DNA of 64,000 nt from Leptodactylus fallax (Eukaryota > Chordata > Amphibia > Anura > Leptodactylidae). Location of the stretch: NCBI GenBank assembly GCA_947044405.1, contig CAMRHE010000115.1:2790001-2854000 (forward strand), given 5' to 3'. A program made the position numbers and the translations under genes. Position 1 is the first letter of the stretch. Each line of letters opens with the position of its first letter. Shown one piece after another: positions 1 through 11,801 of this stretch. Below the pieces are notes generated by a model. That model saw nothing but the letters and a program-made list of their open reading frames with translations. It searched no databases and had not been told where the DNA came from.

Positions 1-659
1 ACCTCTGTCATTGCCAACAAAGGATATATAACAAAGTATTGAGATGAACTTTTGTTATTGACCAAATGCTTATTTTCCACCATAATTTGCAAATAAATTC
101 TTTAAAAATCAGACAATGTGATTTTCTGGATTTGTTTTCTCATTTTGTCTCTCATAGTTGAGGTCTACCTATGATGTCAATTACAGGCCGGCCTCATCTT
201 TTTAAGTGGGAGAACTTGCACAATTGGTGGCTGACTAAATACTTTTTTTCGCCACTGTATTTATGTCCTGTCTTAAGAATAGGTCATAAAAATAAATCCT
301 TGACAACTCCTTTAAAGGGTTTCCAAGATATAACATTAAGGAGGGGCCAAGAATGTATAAATACTGAGCAGAAACAGGGAGTTGTGATGTGCTTGATAAA
401 GCACCGGCCTTATCCATGTGATTATGCAGTTCAGTCCCATTCAAGTGAATTCTGCAATACCACACACAGCCATAGGATTAAGAGTGCTGTTGTGTTGGGT
501 ATTGCAGTGAAGGAGCTGTGGGCCCCTAGTCACAAATTGATGGTTTATCCTAAAGCTAGTGTTTCTAGGAAAAGTTCTTTAATAGAGCAGAAAATATAAG
601 TTATCTGCCAATTACAATAGATGATAATATGCTAACAGCATGACCTTGATATCTTTCAG

Positions 660-808
660 AGAGAGGTGACTTCCTGGCTTTGGATCTGGGCGGCACAAAT
701 TTCCGTGTTCTCCTGGTGCGTGTTCGGAATGGTATGAGACGTGGGGTAGAAATGCACAACAAGATCTACACCATCCCTCAGGATATCATGCAAGGAACTG
801 GGGAGGAG
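660..808 (+). CDS. HK2: Hexokinase-2 coding exon (149 bp), start of C-terminal catalytic half
   Basis: First visible exon of a vertebrate hexokinase gene; upstream exons lie left of the window. Hexokinase phosphorylates glucose to glucose-6-phosphate with ATP at the start of glycolysis, and HK2 docks on mitochondria through its N-terminus, which is not in this window. The exon follows a TTTCAG acceptor and ends at a GTGAGG donor. It opens with two bases of a split codon and then reads in frame through [10 protein letters not shown], the phosphate-1 loop that contacts ATP. Across all eight exons the sizes are 149, 120, 96, 100, 184, 156 and 234 bp plus a terminal exon, the conserved series of the vertebrate HK1/HK2 C-terminal half, and the reading frame is open throughout. 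The C-terminal residues [10 protein letters not shown] match my recollection of HK2 rather than HK1, whose tail differs. HKDC1 is the main alternative. Confidence 0.95.
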
Positions 809-933
809 GTGAGGACTACTGAATGTTATTACATTAGACTGGCTCTATGATAAATTGTAACCCTGGACATTTTTATATAGCTTTTTATGTTGTTATAAAT
901 TATTTACTATATTCAATGTGTTTTTCATTGCAG

Positions 934-1053
934 CTGTTTGACCACATAGTCCACTGCATTGCTGATTTCCTGGAATACATGGGTATGAAAGGAGTATCGC
1001 TGCCCCTTGGGTTCACCTTCTCTTTCCCGTGCCATCAGAACAGCCTGGATGCG
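934..1053 (+). CDS. HK2: Hexokinase-2 exon with glucose-binding signature (120 bp)
   Basis: The exon sits between a TTGCAG acceptor and a GTAACT donor and encodes exactly 40 codons. It contains LGFTFSFPC, the hexokinase family signature of the glucose-binding cleft. It follows the previous exon in frame after a 125-bp intron. Confidence 0.95.
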
Positions 1054-1289
1054 GTAACTACACTAGCAGTGTTTTCTGTGTGTCTTTTAATCCATATCTG
1101 ATCATTAGTCCTTATCTGTTCTCTGTACTAATCACTAGTACATTGAAAGCAGAAAGATACGGATGTAGCAGAGCTGTATTTATCAGACGCTGCAAAGCTG
1201 AGTTTGTAATTTGTGCTTGGTATAATGGTTACCTATCTGTGGCTTTACAGTGTATGGCAGGTAAACCTAATGCATTATTATTATGAGGC

Positions 1290-1495
1290 TTATTTATTTT
1301 ATTTATTATTTTATTATGCTTACTTATATAGCGCCATCATATTCCTCAGCGCTTTACAGACATTGTCAGTCACTGTCCCATATAGGGCTCACAATCTACA
1401 TTCCCTATCAGTATGTCTTTGGAGTGTGGGAGGAAACCGGAGTACCCAGAGGAAACCCACGCAAACACGGGGAGAACATACAAACTCCTGAAATT
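1290..1495 (-). mobile_element. L2-like LINE 3' tail, antisense, in an HK2 intron
   Basis: An AT-rich run leads into TATATAGCGCCATCATATTC and CAGCGCTTTACA, then GGAGTGTGGGAGGAAACCGG and AACCCACGCAAACACGGGGA. Read in reverse this is the same type of 3' terminus as the L2-like tails at about 19,300 (sense) and 26,110 (antisense). It is non-coding and lies inside the 1.2-kb intron between the 120-bp and 96-bp exons. Clade assignment rests on recognition of the consensus only. Confidence 0.6.
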
Positions 1496-2273
1496 ATTTA
1501 GGCTTTGTGACCAATGCAGTTCTGCTACATCATTATACAGAGATGTCCTTCCTTACCTTTCCTCTTGATTCAGCATAACCCATAATGTGTTGTGGGAGAT
1601 TAAAAGCTTTTTTTTTTTTTTTTTTTTAAAAAGCATGATTTCATGATATTCTGCCAGGAGATGTTTATTCGTATTTGTGTGACCACCCAGTGGTTTTGGT
1701 GTGCATTGCAGCCTGTGTAGGGTTTTGCTTGCATATCAAAATATATTACATTTTTCATTATTATTGGACCCTCAATGAAATTTGCAGACATGTGAAGGAA
1801 AGACAGATGTGTAGGTGTAATGTAAATTCATTAGTGACAGACAGTAGTCACATCCTTGTGACCTATATTCTGTGTAGGTGCATTGTCCCTGTTGCAAATA
1901 AGATCAATATGGTTCTTCAAGCTGAGCCTAAATCCTGTCATTAGCATCATTCAGTAATCTCTGCGGATTATTCAGCTTCTAAAGCAATTAAAGATTTTCC
2001 TTAAGTTTTGATAGTTCATGTGAGTTCAGCTGGACACAGCAACTGATAGGGAAAATAGCCGTATTCCATAACGGTATATACATGGGTACTACAGGGGTGC
2101 TTTCTGGCATAGCTGAATATACATGGGTACTACAGGGGTCCTTCCTGTTTTGGGACTCTGGTAACTCCCCCGATTCTGCATAACAATGTGAAAAGCCGCT
2201 CTAGCATCTTACTTGTTACCCATCCTACAGTTTTCAAGGTCCATGTAACAATGTATGTATATTTACCCCATAG

Positions 2274-2369
2274 GGCATTCTCCTGAAGTGGACCAAAGGT
2301 TTCAAAGCATCAGGCTGTGAAGGAGAAGATGTTGTAAACCTCTTGAAGGAAGCCATCCACAGGCGGGAG
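2274..2369 (+). CDS. HK2: Hexokinase-2 exon (96 bp)
   Basis: The exon follows a CCATAG acceptor and ends before GTGGGT. It encodes 32 codons including LLKWTKGF, a conserved stretch next to the sugar-binding cleft, and IHRRE at its end. Both junctions are phase 0. Confidence 0.95.
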
Positions 2370-3295
2370 GTGGGTATTCTTTCTCATACACAGAGGAGGT
2401 GTGAAGAAGGCTGAGATGTAGTATCACAGGGGATCTGCATTACGAGAAATCCCACAAGCCACTCTCTATTAATACAGAAAACTTTATATAGCTTCTGTAT
2501 TCTTCCACCAAATGTAGGCGAGCAACTGCAGGGAATTTTACTTCCTTGTTACAGATCATTACTACTTAAATGGGGTCACTTGCTCATCGTGAGGGTTCTA
2601 CCCTTGGAATCTCCATTGATCTCGAGTACAAGGGTCCCTTGAGTAGTTGGTCGCACAGCTGCTCTGTCTACTTGGAACTGCTGGAGATAGCTATATCTAG
2701 CAGTCCCATGAAGAATGAATGGAGCAGCAGTGTGCATGCTTGACTTGTTCCTCCATTTGGATGGGAATTGGGAAATGTAATCGCCTGTGGTCTCAGCCGT
2801 TGGACCCCCACGGTTCAGCAGGTTAACCCCTGGACTCTGGATATGGGTAACTTGAAATAACTACAACAGTCCTTTAAATTGCTTCCATTTGCATAAGAAA
2901 ACTAATAACTAATAACACATTAGGATAGGCCATGGTGCCCCCCCCCCCCACGATCAGCAGGATGAGGGAACCCCGGCATCTAGTATGGCAGCTACACATC
3001 CATAAATGTACCTGTGCCTCATACTCCAGCTCACCCAAGTTTATATCCACTTATACACAGCCCCATGGACTAGAGTCATATAATATAAACTAGTATAGAT
3101 CATTATTGGGAATTTATTCAAGCCCCCTTTCTGTTCTAATTTATGTCATTATACATTATTATAGCAGCTGAAATCTGTTTTGGTGTCCGGTCATAGAGCT
3201 TAAATCCCCTCTGTAGTCATAGGATTAAATGACAACATTGATCTTGACATTTTGCCTATATCCTGATATTCATGGATCTGTTTTGCTACCTTTAG

Positions 3296-3395
3296 GAGTT
3301 TGACCTGGATGTAGTCGCTGTTGTAAATGATACCGTCGGGACTATGATGACTTGTGGCTATGAAGACCCACATTGTGAAATGGGACTGATTGTCG
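3296..3395 (+). CDS. HK2: Hexokinase-2 exon with catalytic Asp (100 bp)
   Basis: The exon is bounded by TTTAG and GTAAGA. It encodes [13 protein letters not shown]; in the family the Asp of NDTVG is the catalytic base that deprotonates the glucose 6-hydroxyl. The last base begins a glycine codon completed in the next exon. Confidence 0.95.
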
Positions 3396-4316
3396 GTAAG
3401 ACATACCTTGAATTTGTTAGAATGGGAAACCTCAGTTGTCTGCTATTGTAAGGTATAATAGAGAAGCTGTTTCCGTAAGTCCCATGGAAATCAAGGAAGA
3501 AAGCTGTGCAAATGTGTGGCCACCTCTCCATTCATTCACCACCTGGATGTGACCACCACATTTTCCACATAGGTGCTGTTTCCATCTATCAGACATTTCA
3601 GATATGCCTTGTGGATAAGTCATAAATGTCCTGGTTGGGGAATACTTTGTTAAATAATATCCTTTTATCACCTATATTATACTTGTCCAAGAAAAGAAGC
3701 AGTGTACTAAAATAAAAAAAAAACTAAACATACTCAATATTTCAATACCTGCTGATTCTCTAGCGGCCCCTGCTGGTCCTTGTTTGCAGGCTGCTAGCAA
3801 TAGCATGCTACACCCCACTCTCGGACCGCCACTTTTCAGAATTTCATGGTGTCGGAGGGCAGGAAAGACATTGGTTGTGCCCTCCCTGCTTCCATTTGCT
3901 ATAAAGGTGTCCATCTAGTGGCCATAGTCAAGTATTGCACTAAACAACTTTCTCATTTACCATATGTAGGTTGTACATGGGTAACAAGGACCAACACGTT
4001 CACATTGAATCTGTTGCATACATCTGAATGGAGTTGCTTGTGTAGCATGTACATGGATTTCTGCATCGCCCAATTAGAAGAATGGGAGAGTTGTAGAAAT
4101 TTCTGCAACAAATGTGCCACTTCTGAATATAATCTTATGTATAAAATAATTGGCCTATAAAGGGATGACAAACTTCATCACACAATACTGGAAATATAAA
4201 GTGTCACCACTTGTCTGACGGGTCATTACTCTGAATATTGTTATGTTCGCTGATGTATAGTTGGGATACACAAGGTTAATACGGGTCATCACATTCTTCT
4301 CATTTGTGAACCTCAG

Positions 4317-4500
4317 GTACTGGCAGCAATGCTTGTTACATGGAGGAGATGAGAAACGTGGAGCTTGTAGAAGGAGAAGAAGGCAGAATGTGCATCAACA
4401 TGGAGTGGGGGGCGTTCGGTGATAATGACTGTCTGGAAGATTTCCGCACAGATTTTGACAGAGCGGTAGATGAACTGTCGCTGAATTCTGGCAAGCAGAG
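4317..4500 (+). CDS. HK2: Hexokinase-2 exon (184 bp), [10 protein letters not shown] segment
   Basis: The exon is bounded by CCTCAG and GTACGT. It encodes the [10 protein letters not shown] phosphate-2 loop and [10 protein letters not shown], whose Glu binds glucose in hexokinases. It ends in LNSGKQ plus two bases of a split codon, and the frame is intact. Confidence 0.95.
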
Positions 4501-5277
4501 GTACGTTACCTTGTACAACAAATACCCCCAAATCTACAAAAACATGTTTATTCACAAGGATAATGAGCTGTCATAGACTCACAAAGGATGTGCGTAATAA
4601 ATCTGTTATTGCAGCTGCGGGATTGCTTTGGCAGTGCTCCTTACACAACACAGGGTGTCACACTGAATATGAAGGAAGGCAGAAGATGAAGGAAGCTGTC
4701 CGCATCTGAGACATGTTAGCCTTAGGCCTGTCCCCTGTATAGTCCGTGATTATGTCCTCTTATAGCAACATGTGCGCCAGGAATAGTCTCACTTTTCTTT
4801 ATACATTTTGCATTTTCTATCCCGGAATATAATGGGGCTGTTCATTTTTAAGAGTGTAGGTTATTAGGAGAAAGCATATTTTGTGCACTGCTCTTCCTGG
4901 TGGGGGCAGCATTGCTTCTGTGGTCTAATATGAACATGTTAGTTTCAACCAAATGGCGAGTGCAATGAAATCACAAAGATGTAGTTAACGTCTCTTAAAG
5001 GGTGTCCTCTGCTAAAGTGATTTTTTTGTGGCCCTAACTGATGCTGAAGTGGTTGCAGCTCTGCACAGTGGCACCTCGGCCTCCTGCTATGTGGAATTGC
5101 ATCTCCATGTATGTGAATAATGTTGTCTGCAGTTTCCTGCATAGCTGGATAGCCAGGAGTGTCGCTGTACAGTGAAAAACTGGGAAGCCTGCTACAGCTC
5201 TTTTCAGAATTGGTGAGGATCCCAAGATCAGACCTCCAAATTCCTAGCAATATGCCATCACTTTTGGGACAGTTCTT

Positions 5278-5625
5278 CTTTAAAAAGGGATTTCTGGGAC
5301 GTATTGAGTGATAACCTCCATGGATCAGCTATTTGAACCTGCAGCTGCGCTCTCTCAGTGCGATTTCCACTTCACAGGCCATGTGATGTCACATGGCCTG
5401 TTTGCAGCTCAGTCCTGTTGAAGTGAATGGGCTGAGCTGTATTACCAAGTACAGACCGTATACAATGTACAGTGCTGTTCTTGGTAAATACTGAAGGGGC
5501 CACCATACTTACCTGAACACTGCGGCCTCGTAAAACAGATGACACCTGGAACTCCCAACAATCTTCAATTGATGACCTATCCTAAGGATAGGTCATCAAT
5601 TGCTAAGCCTGAAAAACCCCTTTGG
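5278..5625. repeat. MITE-like inverted-repeat element in HK2 intron
   Basis: The left end reads TTTAAAAAGGGATTTCTGGG and the right end GCCTGAAAAACCCCTTTGG, an imperfect terminal inverted repeat of the AAAGGGGTTTTTCAGGC type. Near the right end GACCTATCCTAAGGATAGGTC is itself a perfect short palindrome. There is no coding capacity. Boundaries are approximate. Confidence 0.5.
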
Positions 5626-5897
5626 TTTACTCCTTGATGTGGTGGTGCATGCTTATAGCTCCCTTTATGCTATAAAGTGTTTCTCCAGATTTTATGGTGT
5701 TTACAGTTTCCCAGGGGGCTTCTTACTTTGTACATTCTCACATTACATTTTCGGTGGGAATGGCATCTGGGAGCAACATAGCAGGTACACTTTCATTTTT
5801 AGGTTTTGGCTGGGGGTCTGCTTTAAGTGTAATACACTCTTCCTAGAAAACATCCAGAATATTGTTCCTAATCTCAGTAATCTCTTTCTGCCTTCAG

Positions 5898-6053
5898 GTT
5901 TGAGAAGATGATAAGCGGCATGTACCTGGGGGAGATTGTAAGGAACGTCCTGATTGACTTCACTAAACGGGGACTTCTCTTCCGTGGAAAGATATCGGAG
6001 AGACTGAAGACAAGGGGTATTTTTGAAACCAAATTCTTGTCCCAGATTGAGAG
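5898..6053 (+). CDS. HK2: Hexokinase-2 exon (156 bp)
   Basis: The exon is bounded by CTTCAG and GTGAGT. It encodes [13 protein letters not shown], in which the Glu of YLGE is a glucose ligand in the family, and continues through [14 protein letters not shown] to QIE plus two bases of a split Ser codon. It joins the next exon in frame. Confidence 0.95.
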
Positions 6054-6147
6054 GTGAGTGACAGTTTTATCTACTTATTCATTGCAAGTTTATATGAAAA
6101 ATATCTCATGCATCAAGTCCTTACCTTATATGTTCCTATCTTGGCAG

Positions 6148-6381
6148 TGATCGCTTGGCATTGCTTCAGGTTCGCTCCATCCTTCAACATCTTGGCTTGA
6201 ACAGCACATGTGATGACAGTATCATTGTAAAGGAAGTGTGTACGGTGGTGGCACGAAGAGCAGCTCAGCTTTGTGGTGCTGGGGTGGCTGCAGTTGTTGA
6301 CAAGATCAGAGAAAACCGAGGGTTGGATTTCCTAAAAGTCACTGTCGGTGTGGATGGGACACTTTATAAACTTCACCCACA
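6148..6381 (+). CDS. HK2: Hexokinase-2 exon (234 bp), nucleotide-binding segment
   Basis: The exon follows a GGCAG acceptor and ends at a GTAAG donor. It encodes ICDDSII-type sequence (here [11 protein letters not shown]), then [14 protein letters not shown], the adenosine-binding helix, and [14 protein letters not shown]. It is 78 residues with no stop. The C-terminal His codon is split with the last exon. Confidence 0.95.
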
Positions 6382-6407
6382 GTAAGTTCTGAATGATTCT
6401 GGGCTTG

Positions 6408-6735
6408 AAATTAAGTTTCCAGGAATATGAGATTGGCAATGTGCCCTTAGAATAGGTAGTTGATATTGGTGGGGGTCTGAGACCCCCACCTATATGCTGT
6501 TTGCACACATGGCTTCTTCACTGCTTAGCAAGAACAGCACCATACATTGTATAGTGGCTGTGCTTGGTATGGTAAACCGGCCATGTGACAAATAGATGTG
6601 ACATCACTGGCCTGTGAAGTGGTACTTACTCAAGCACTGCAGATTCAGACAGCTGATCGGTGAAGGTGCTGGGAATTGGACCCCCTTATCTTATTACCTA
6701 TTCTAAAGATTGATCATAAACATTTAAGTTCCAGG
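6408..6735. repeat. Decayed MITE in the last HK2 intron
   Basis: AAGTTTCCAGGAATATGAGA on the left is matched by the inverse of TTTAAGTTCCAGGAAATCC on the right. The inside holds GGTGGGGGTCTGAGACCCCC, a palindromic core common to this type of short element. It looks like a divergent relative of the element at 5,278-5,625. No coding potential was seen, and the rest of this intron up to 7,320 looks like AT-rich spacer. Confidence 0.4.
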
Positions 6736-7332
6736 AAATCCATTTAATACTATAAATGGTGAAATTATTTTGGTGCATATTTGTTTGAACACAGTGGTTA
6801 GCCAGTTAACACACATTCTACAAAATGGATGGGAAATATTGGTGTACTTAGGACCCTATATTGAAAAGGTCTCTCTCTACTTTTTGGAAGGAGAATATCT
6901 CAGGAAAATCAGGAGACCATTAAAAGATGAAAATTATACAGATAAATAACACCGCCATATAGTGCCCAAATGTAACACCTGGAGGGGTGTAAACTGGTGT
7001 AAATGATCATAAATCTGACAGTGGTGGTAGCTCTGCCCATAATCCTTATTACACCCCCTTTCAAGAAAGTGGTGAGGGTGACATAAAAGAGAAAAGGCCC
7101 CAATTTGCACAAAAAATTGTGACTTTTTCCTGCCTTGTACGCCAGGTTTCTGGTGTACAAGACATGATAAATTTCCCCCTTAGTGAATAGATAGAGCATA
7201 GTGAAATAAACAATGATACAAATCTGAGGGATCGATATGCACGTTATAACCCGGATATTCTGCAGTATATTCCTATATTATTGAAAAACATTTTTTTAAT
7301 TATTTTTTTTTCTTTTTTCTTTTTTTCTACAG

Positions 7333-7477
7333 TTTCTCTTCCATCATGCATGAAACCGTGAAAGAGCTTTCTCCAAAGTGTCAGGTGACATTTCTCCAGT
7401 CTGAAGATGGCAGTGGAAAGGGCGCCGCTCTCATCACCGCTGTAGCATGCAGGATCCGGGAAGCAGGACAGCGTTAA
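7333..7477 (+). CDS. HK2: Hexokinase-2 terminal coding exon
   Basis: This last coding exon follows a long pyrimidine tract and TACAG acceptor. One base completes the split His codon, then 47 codons run to TAA at 7475-7477. It encodes [12 protein letters not shown] and [11 protein letters not shown], the terminal ATP-site motif, and ends in [10 protein letters not shown]. That tail is the best evidence for HK2 rather than HK1. No retained intron, frameshift or missing motif was found in any of the eight exons, so the gene looks functional. Confidence 0.95.
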
Positions 7478-9330
7478 GGGAACAGAGCCATAGGATTTTT
7501 TTTTTACATTTTTTAGAGCATTCCTGTACAGAGACTCATTACCGGCTCCTTACAGTTTCCACCATTTATCTTCTTTGGACTGGTTACTTAGTGAAATTCC
7601 TAGATACAGCTCTGGCACCCTTATTCATACCAGGAGAATGTAAATAGGTCAGTTTATTTTTATAGGATAGGTAGGTGGAAAAAAGACTGACTGCAAAAAT
7701 GATACATAGGAACCAAGTTCACCTCACATCTCAACGTCATCTAGATATCTATAAGAGTGATCCCTCGTGATCGCATGTTACTGATCCCATTGGCTTTACA
7801 GAATACAGGCTAAATCCTAACTTATTCTGTCAGGAATCTGTTTACTAAGCTATGGTACTTCATGTTGCCTAGCAACCACTTGTCTTCCTGTTTGGGTGAC
7901 TACTTTTTAGTTACACGTAACTACGTGTACAGATGTGGTCACAGGAGGTTGCTGTACTATAGACTTCCTCTTCATATGACACAGACTTGTTTTAGGTACT
8001 CCTATTACATTTTATGGGAGAAATTCTGTAGCAAATGGAGATGGCCTTGACATTTTGCCTTCATATGAGTAAAATAACCATGAACAGACCATAGGATCAG
8101 ACTGCATAGGAAAAAATGCCTTAATCTGCTTTTTAGGAAGTATTTTTTCCCTATATATTAAAACGGGGTTTGTATTTTCAGAATAGTCTTATACTGTTAT
8201 ATGCTATTACTGAATGTGTAAATGGATGTATAGGAGTAGACATTATATCCTGCAAGACTTGAAAACTTCATCCAAACTTGAGGACTGTACAACGTGGCTA
8301 TAGGTATAAAGCTTTTGGGATTTGCCCCAGGCTACCGCATAAGGTCAGCAATAATCCATCACGGTAGGGTGAGCAGTCTCCTAATGGACATGTTTTGTGT
8401 ATTGTAGAATACAGGTAGATTATTATATTACTATTATTGTAATATTAATTTATGTTAAGCCTATATAAGATGCTAAAGGTGCATTATTGGTGTGAAACAC
8501 CTTGTAACCCTTTCAATGCTGCTCTTAATAAGTTGCCTCTCCCAAAGAATTACCACGTAGGACCCCTGAGACCGATGTTACTTATAATGAGACTTGTATA
8601 TCTACAGGTAGGCTGCATATCTATGCAAGATCTGTAATGCACAAAGAATTTAATTTTGCTACATATAGACCTAACTATGTTTTTTAGTTATTGTACAAAT
8701 CTCTATTTATGAATCTAATGTTCACACAGGCTGCTGCTGTTGTGTTCATGTTTGTGGTTTGGGTCTGCTCTTAATGCACTGTATAGTTGTCTGACTGGCA
8801 AACTACATGCATCAGTTTTCTGTACATAGTTGTAGCTGTGCTTTATTTATATTTGCTATTTTATTGGCTTTCTGTACCTGTAACTTCTTAAAGATGCTGA
8901 ATGCTTTATAGAAAGATGAAATCTGACTGCATGTGTCTTTCTTCATCTCACATCGGAATCAATGTCTGTATTGGGTGTGCTGTAAGATAGCACTGTCAGT
9001 ATTCTGTCCCATATACTTTCTGCAGGGGATTTTAATGTTCTCCCATTAGGTTATCCAAAGACTTTTTAAAACTCTCTTTGTCCAAGAAGCTTTCTTCAGA
9101 ACCTGGTTCCAACTCCATGGTCACATGAACCAAAACAGAACCCAGTGCTCAGGTCGCTATACCTCCTCTCCTGTGTTCATTGGTATTACTGTAGGGGGCG
9201 GCAGACTGGATCATTGCAATGGTAAAGCCAGCCCCTATAGTACAGGGCAGAACATGGGACAGGAGGGAGGAGGCATTGTAACAAGTCAGGTCATGAAATT
9301 TCTCCTCCACTAGATATTCCACCATCATCT
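7478..9330 (+). other. HK2 3' UTR and downstream flank
   Basis: No open frame with recognisable coding content was found. The stretch begins as the 3' UTR of HK2. No canonical AATAAA was seen between 7,478 and 9,000; an ATTAAA variant lies at 8157-8162 and is only a candidate polyadenylation signal. The transcript end therefore cannot be fixed from sequence. Confidence 0.5.
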
Positions 9331-9339
9331 GTGAGCAGT

Positions 9340-10020
9340 ATTATTGAAGCATTTAGGAACCGTAGCAACTGAACCATGAAGTGGAAGACCATGCAAAGTT
9401 ACAGAGCGGGGTCACTGTGCGCTGAGAAGTATAGTACATAAAAGTCACTCTCTGCAGACTCGATAACTGCAGAGTCCAAACCTCCTCAGGTATTAACATC
9501 AGAACAAAAACTGTGTGCCGGGGGGCTTCATGGCGTGGGTATCCATGGCTGAGCAGCTGCCTGCAACCCTTCTATCACCAAGCACAAGGCCAAGCGTCAG
9601 ATGGAGTGGTGTAAAGTGCAATGTCACCGCTGGATTCTGGAGCAGTGGAAATGTGTTCTGTGTAGTGATGAATCACACTTCTCTATCTGACAGTCTGGTG
9701 GACAAGTCTGGGTTTGGCAAATGCCAGGAGAATGTTACCTGCTTGACTGAACCAACTGTAGTTTGGTGGAGGAGAGAATGCTATAAGGTTGTTTATCAGG
9801 GGTTAGTCCAGGCCCCTAAGTTCTAGTGAAGGGAAATCTTAATGCTTTAGAATTATAGGCAATTCAATGCTTCCAACTTTGGAGAAGGGCCTTTTCTGTT
9901 AAAACATGACTGTGCCCCAGCGCACAAGGTAAGATCCATAAAGGCATGGTTGGGGGAGTTTGGTGTGGAAGTACTAGACTGACCTGCACAGAGCCCTGAC
10001 CTCAAGCCTATCAAACTCCT
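9340..10020 (+). pseudogene. Tc1/mariner transposase relic, truncated
   Basis: Translation in drifting frames gives fragments of a Tc1-type transposase different from the one at 12 kb: GGFMAWVSMAEQLP-like sequence, then VLCSDESHFSI, whose Asp is the first catalytic residue, then KHDCAPAHK, whose Asp is the second. The third motif reads PDLKPIKLL followed by TAG, so the catalytic Glu of the usual PDLNPIE block is replaced by Lys at 10013-10015. Coding sequence stops immediately before the MITE starting at 10,024. Frameshifts and stops mark it as an old inactive copy. Confidence 0.75.
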
Positions 10021-10023
10021 TTA

Positions 10024-10230
10024 GGCTAAGGCCCCACGTTGCGGAAAAGCAGCTTTTTTTGTTGCTGATTCTGTTGTGGTTTTTTGAGCCAAAGCCAAGA
10101 ATGGCTACAAAAGAATGGGAAATATAAAGGAATCTCATATACTTCTACCTTCCGCTCAATCCACTCTTGGCTTTGGCTCAAAAAACCGCAACAAAAAAAA
10201 GCGGCTTTTCCGCAACGTGGGGCCTTAGCC
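10024..10230. repeat. MITE with long terminal inverted repeats and TTA duplication
   Basis: Left terminus GGCTAAGGCCCCACGTTGCG is mirrored by CGCAACGTGGGGCCTTAGCC on the right, and the inverted repeats continue inward through a GAGCCAAAGCCAAGA / TCTTGGCTTTGGCTC stem. The 207-bp element is flanked by TTA at 10021-10023 and 10231-10233. A 3-bp TTA/TAA duplication suggests the PIF/Harbinger superfamily. It has no coding capacity. Confidence 0.75.
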
Positions 10231-10232
10231 TT

Positions 10233-10690
10233 AAAGAGGAAATTTCATGTCCTCACAGATGTGCGGTATTACATACTGATAGAAAGCCAACAGTGCGTTG
10301 AATTCAAGGCACTGTCGGCTTTCCTGGTATGTGCCCTGTTGCTAGAGAAACTAACGGCACCGATATCTCTCCACTGTCAGAAAGGTGGGCCTTACAGCTC
10401 AGTGTCATTGCTGGCCGTGAGGCACCCCCCCCCCCTCTGGTGTTACGCTTCAATAGCCTTGTACTGTCAGGGGGAAAGCGTTGCTCACAGCCCAGTGATC
10501 ATGCTGAGCTGTAAGGCCAGCGTTTTTGACACTGGAGAGATATCGGTGCCGAAACTAATGGCACCAGTATCTCTAGCATCAGAGCACGTACCAGGAAAGC
10601 TGACAGTGCATTGAATTCAGCGTACTGTCAACTTTCTAGCGGTATGTAATACTGCACCTCTCTGAGGACATGAAAGGTCCTCTTTGAGAT
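10233..10690. repeat. Foldback element, GAGGACATGAAAGG family, copy 1
   Basis: The left end (AAAGAGGAAATTTCATGTCC) and right end (GGACATGAAAGGTCCTCTTT) are inverted copies. The inverted symmetry continues inward over most of the element, for example GGCACCGATATCTCTCCACT near 10,355 against GGAGAGATATCGGTGCC near 10,535. A second copy lies at 24,533-25,066. It is non-coding and abuts the preceding MITE. Confidence 0.65.
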
Positions 10691-11801
10691 GAACTAAAAC
10701 AGATTGTGAGCCAGGCCCTCTCATCCAACATCAATGTTTTATCTCACAAATGCTCTTCTGGATGAATGAGTAAAAATTCACACAGACACACTCCAAAATT
10801 TATGCGGATCTGCATTACACGGACACCTGTTGCAGATGTGAACACAGACGAATACTGTTGCATTTTCCTTATTTTCGCACCTGTCATAGATGTGTCTATA
10901 AATGGTGACTTCACGCACCAATGTGCGCCTAGTTGTAGTTTAGATGAGTACAATTTTTATTTTTTACTACCCCGTAGCGCTTTTTTTATTCGGCCTGCAG
11001 GTGGCCCTGAATGACTGCCCAGACAAAAGGAAACACAGCTAAATGTGCCTATGGAATACAATGCGAAAAGCTCTAATGATATATTTTGGAGCAGGTTATT
11101 GGCACAAGAGATTTCAGTACCGAATGAAAACTTTCCATAAGATGCAAATGCAGCTGGGTAAACAAGTCTACTTTGTGTTATAAGCCACTAATGAATTTCT
11201 CATTAAATCCAATAATGAGATTTCTATGATGCTTGTTGTGTATGATGGATTTCTGCTGGGTAATTACTAAGTAGCGGGTGACGGCAGAGGGTAATGATCA
11301 TTAATCTGTAAGTGGTTCACTAGCGGGGAGCTCTGCCCTCATAGACATGGCACTACCTACAATACATGTATCTCCTGAGTGAGAAGATCTGTCTACTGCA
11401 TGATAATACACGCTCAATGCCGGAAGCAGACCAGCTGTCTTGTTGGCCAAAGTAATACTGACACAATGTACCCCTCTCCCCATCCCTGTCAGAACGTTCT
11501 TCCATCTATTTTCATTGTAAAACAATAGCACAACTTGCTGATCCATAAAGAAATTCAAGCAGAGATGGATTGGCCATCCCTTTTCATGTTATTTTCCACT
11601 CTCTTTACTATCACTGAGTGGCACAGAGCCATAACATGATATTAATGTTATCTATGTGTGCCTTGGTTATACATCATAGAACTCTTTTTCTCTCCCTTTA
11701 CCATATAATCCTATGCATGACAGAGTTCAGCTTCTCTCTTCTATCATATAAACCTTTATATCACAGAGCTTAGCTTCTCTCCTCTATCATATAACCCATT
11801 A

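Noticed and set aside
9515..9826. 103-codon frame with MPGGFMAWVSMAEQLP start
   Set aside because: Only its first residues match the transposase; the rest is the wrong frame of the same Tc1 relic.
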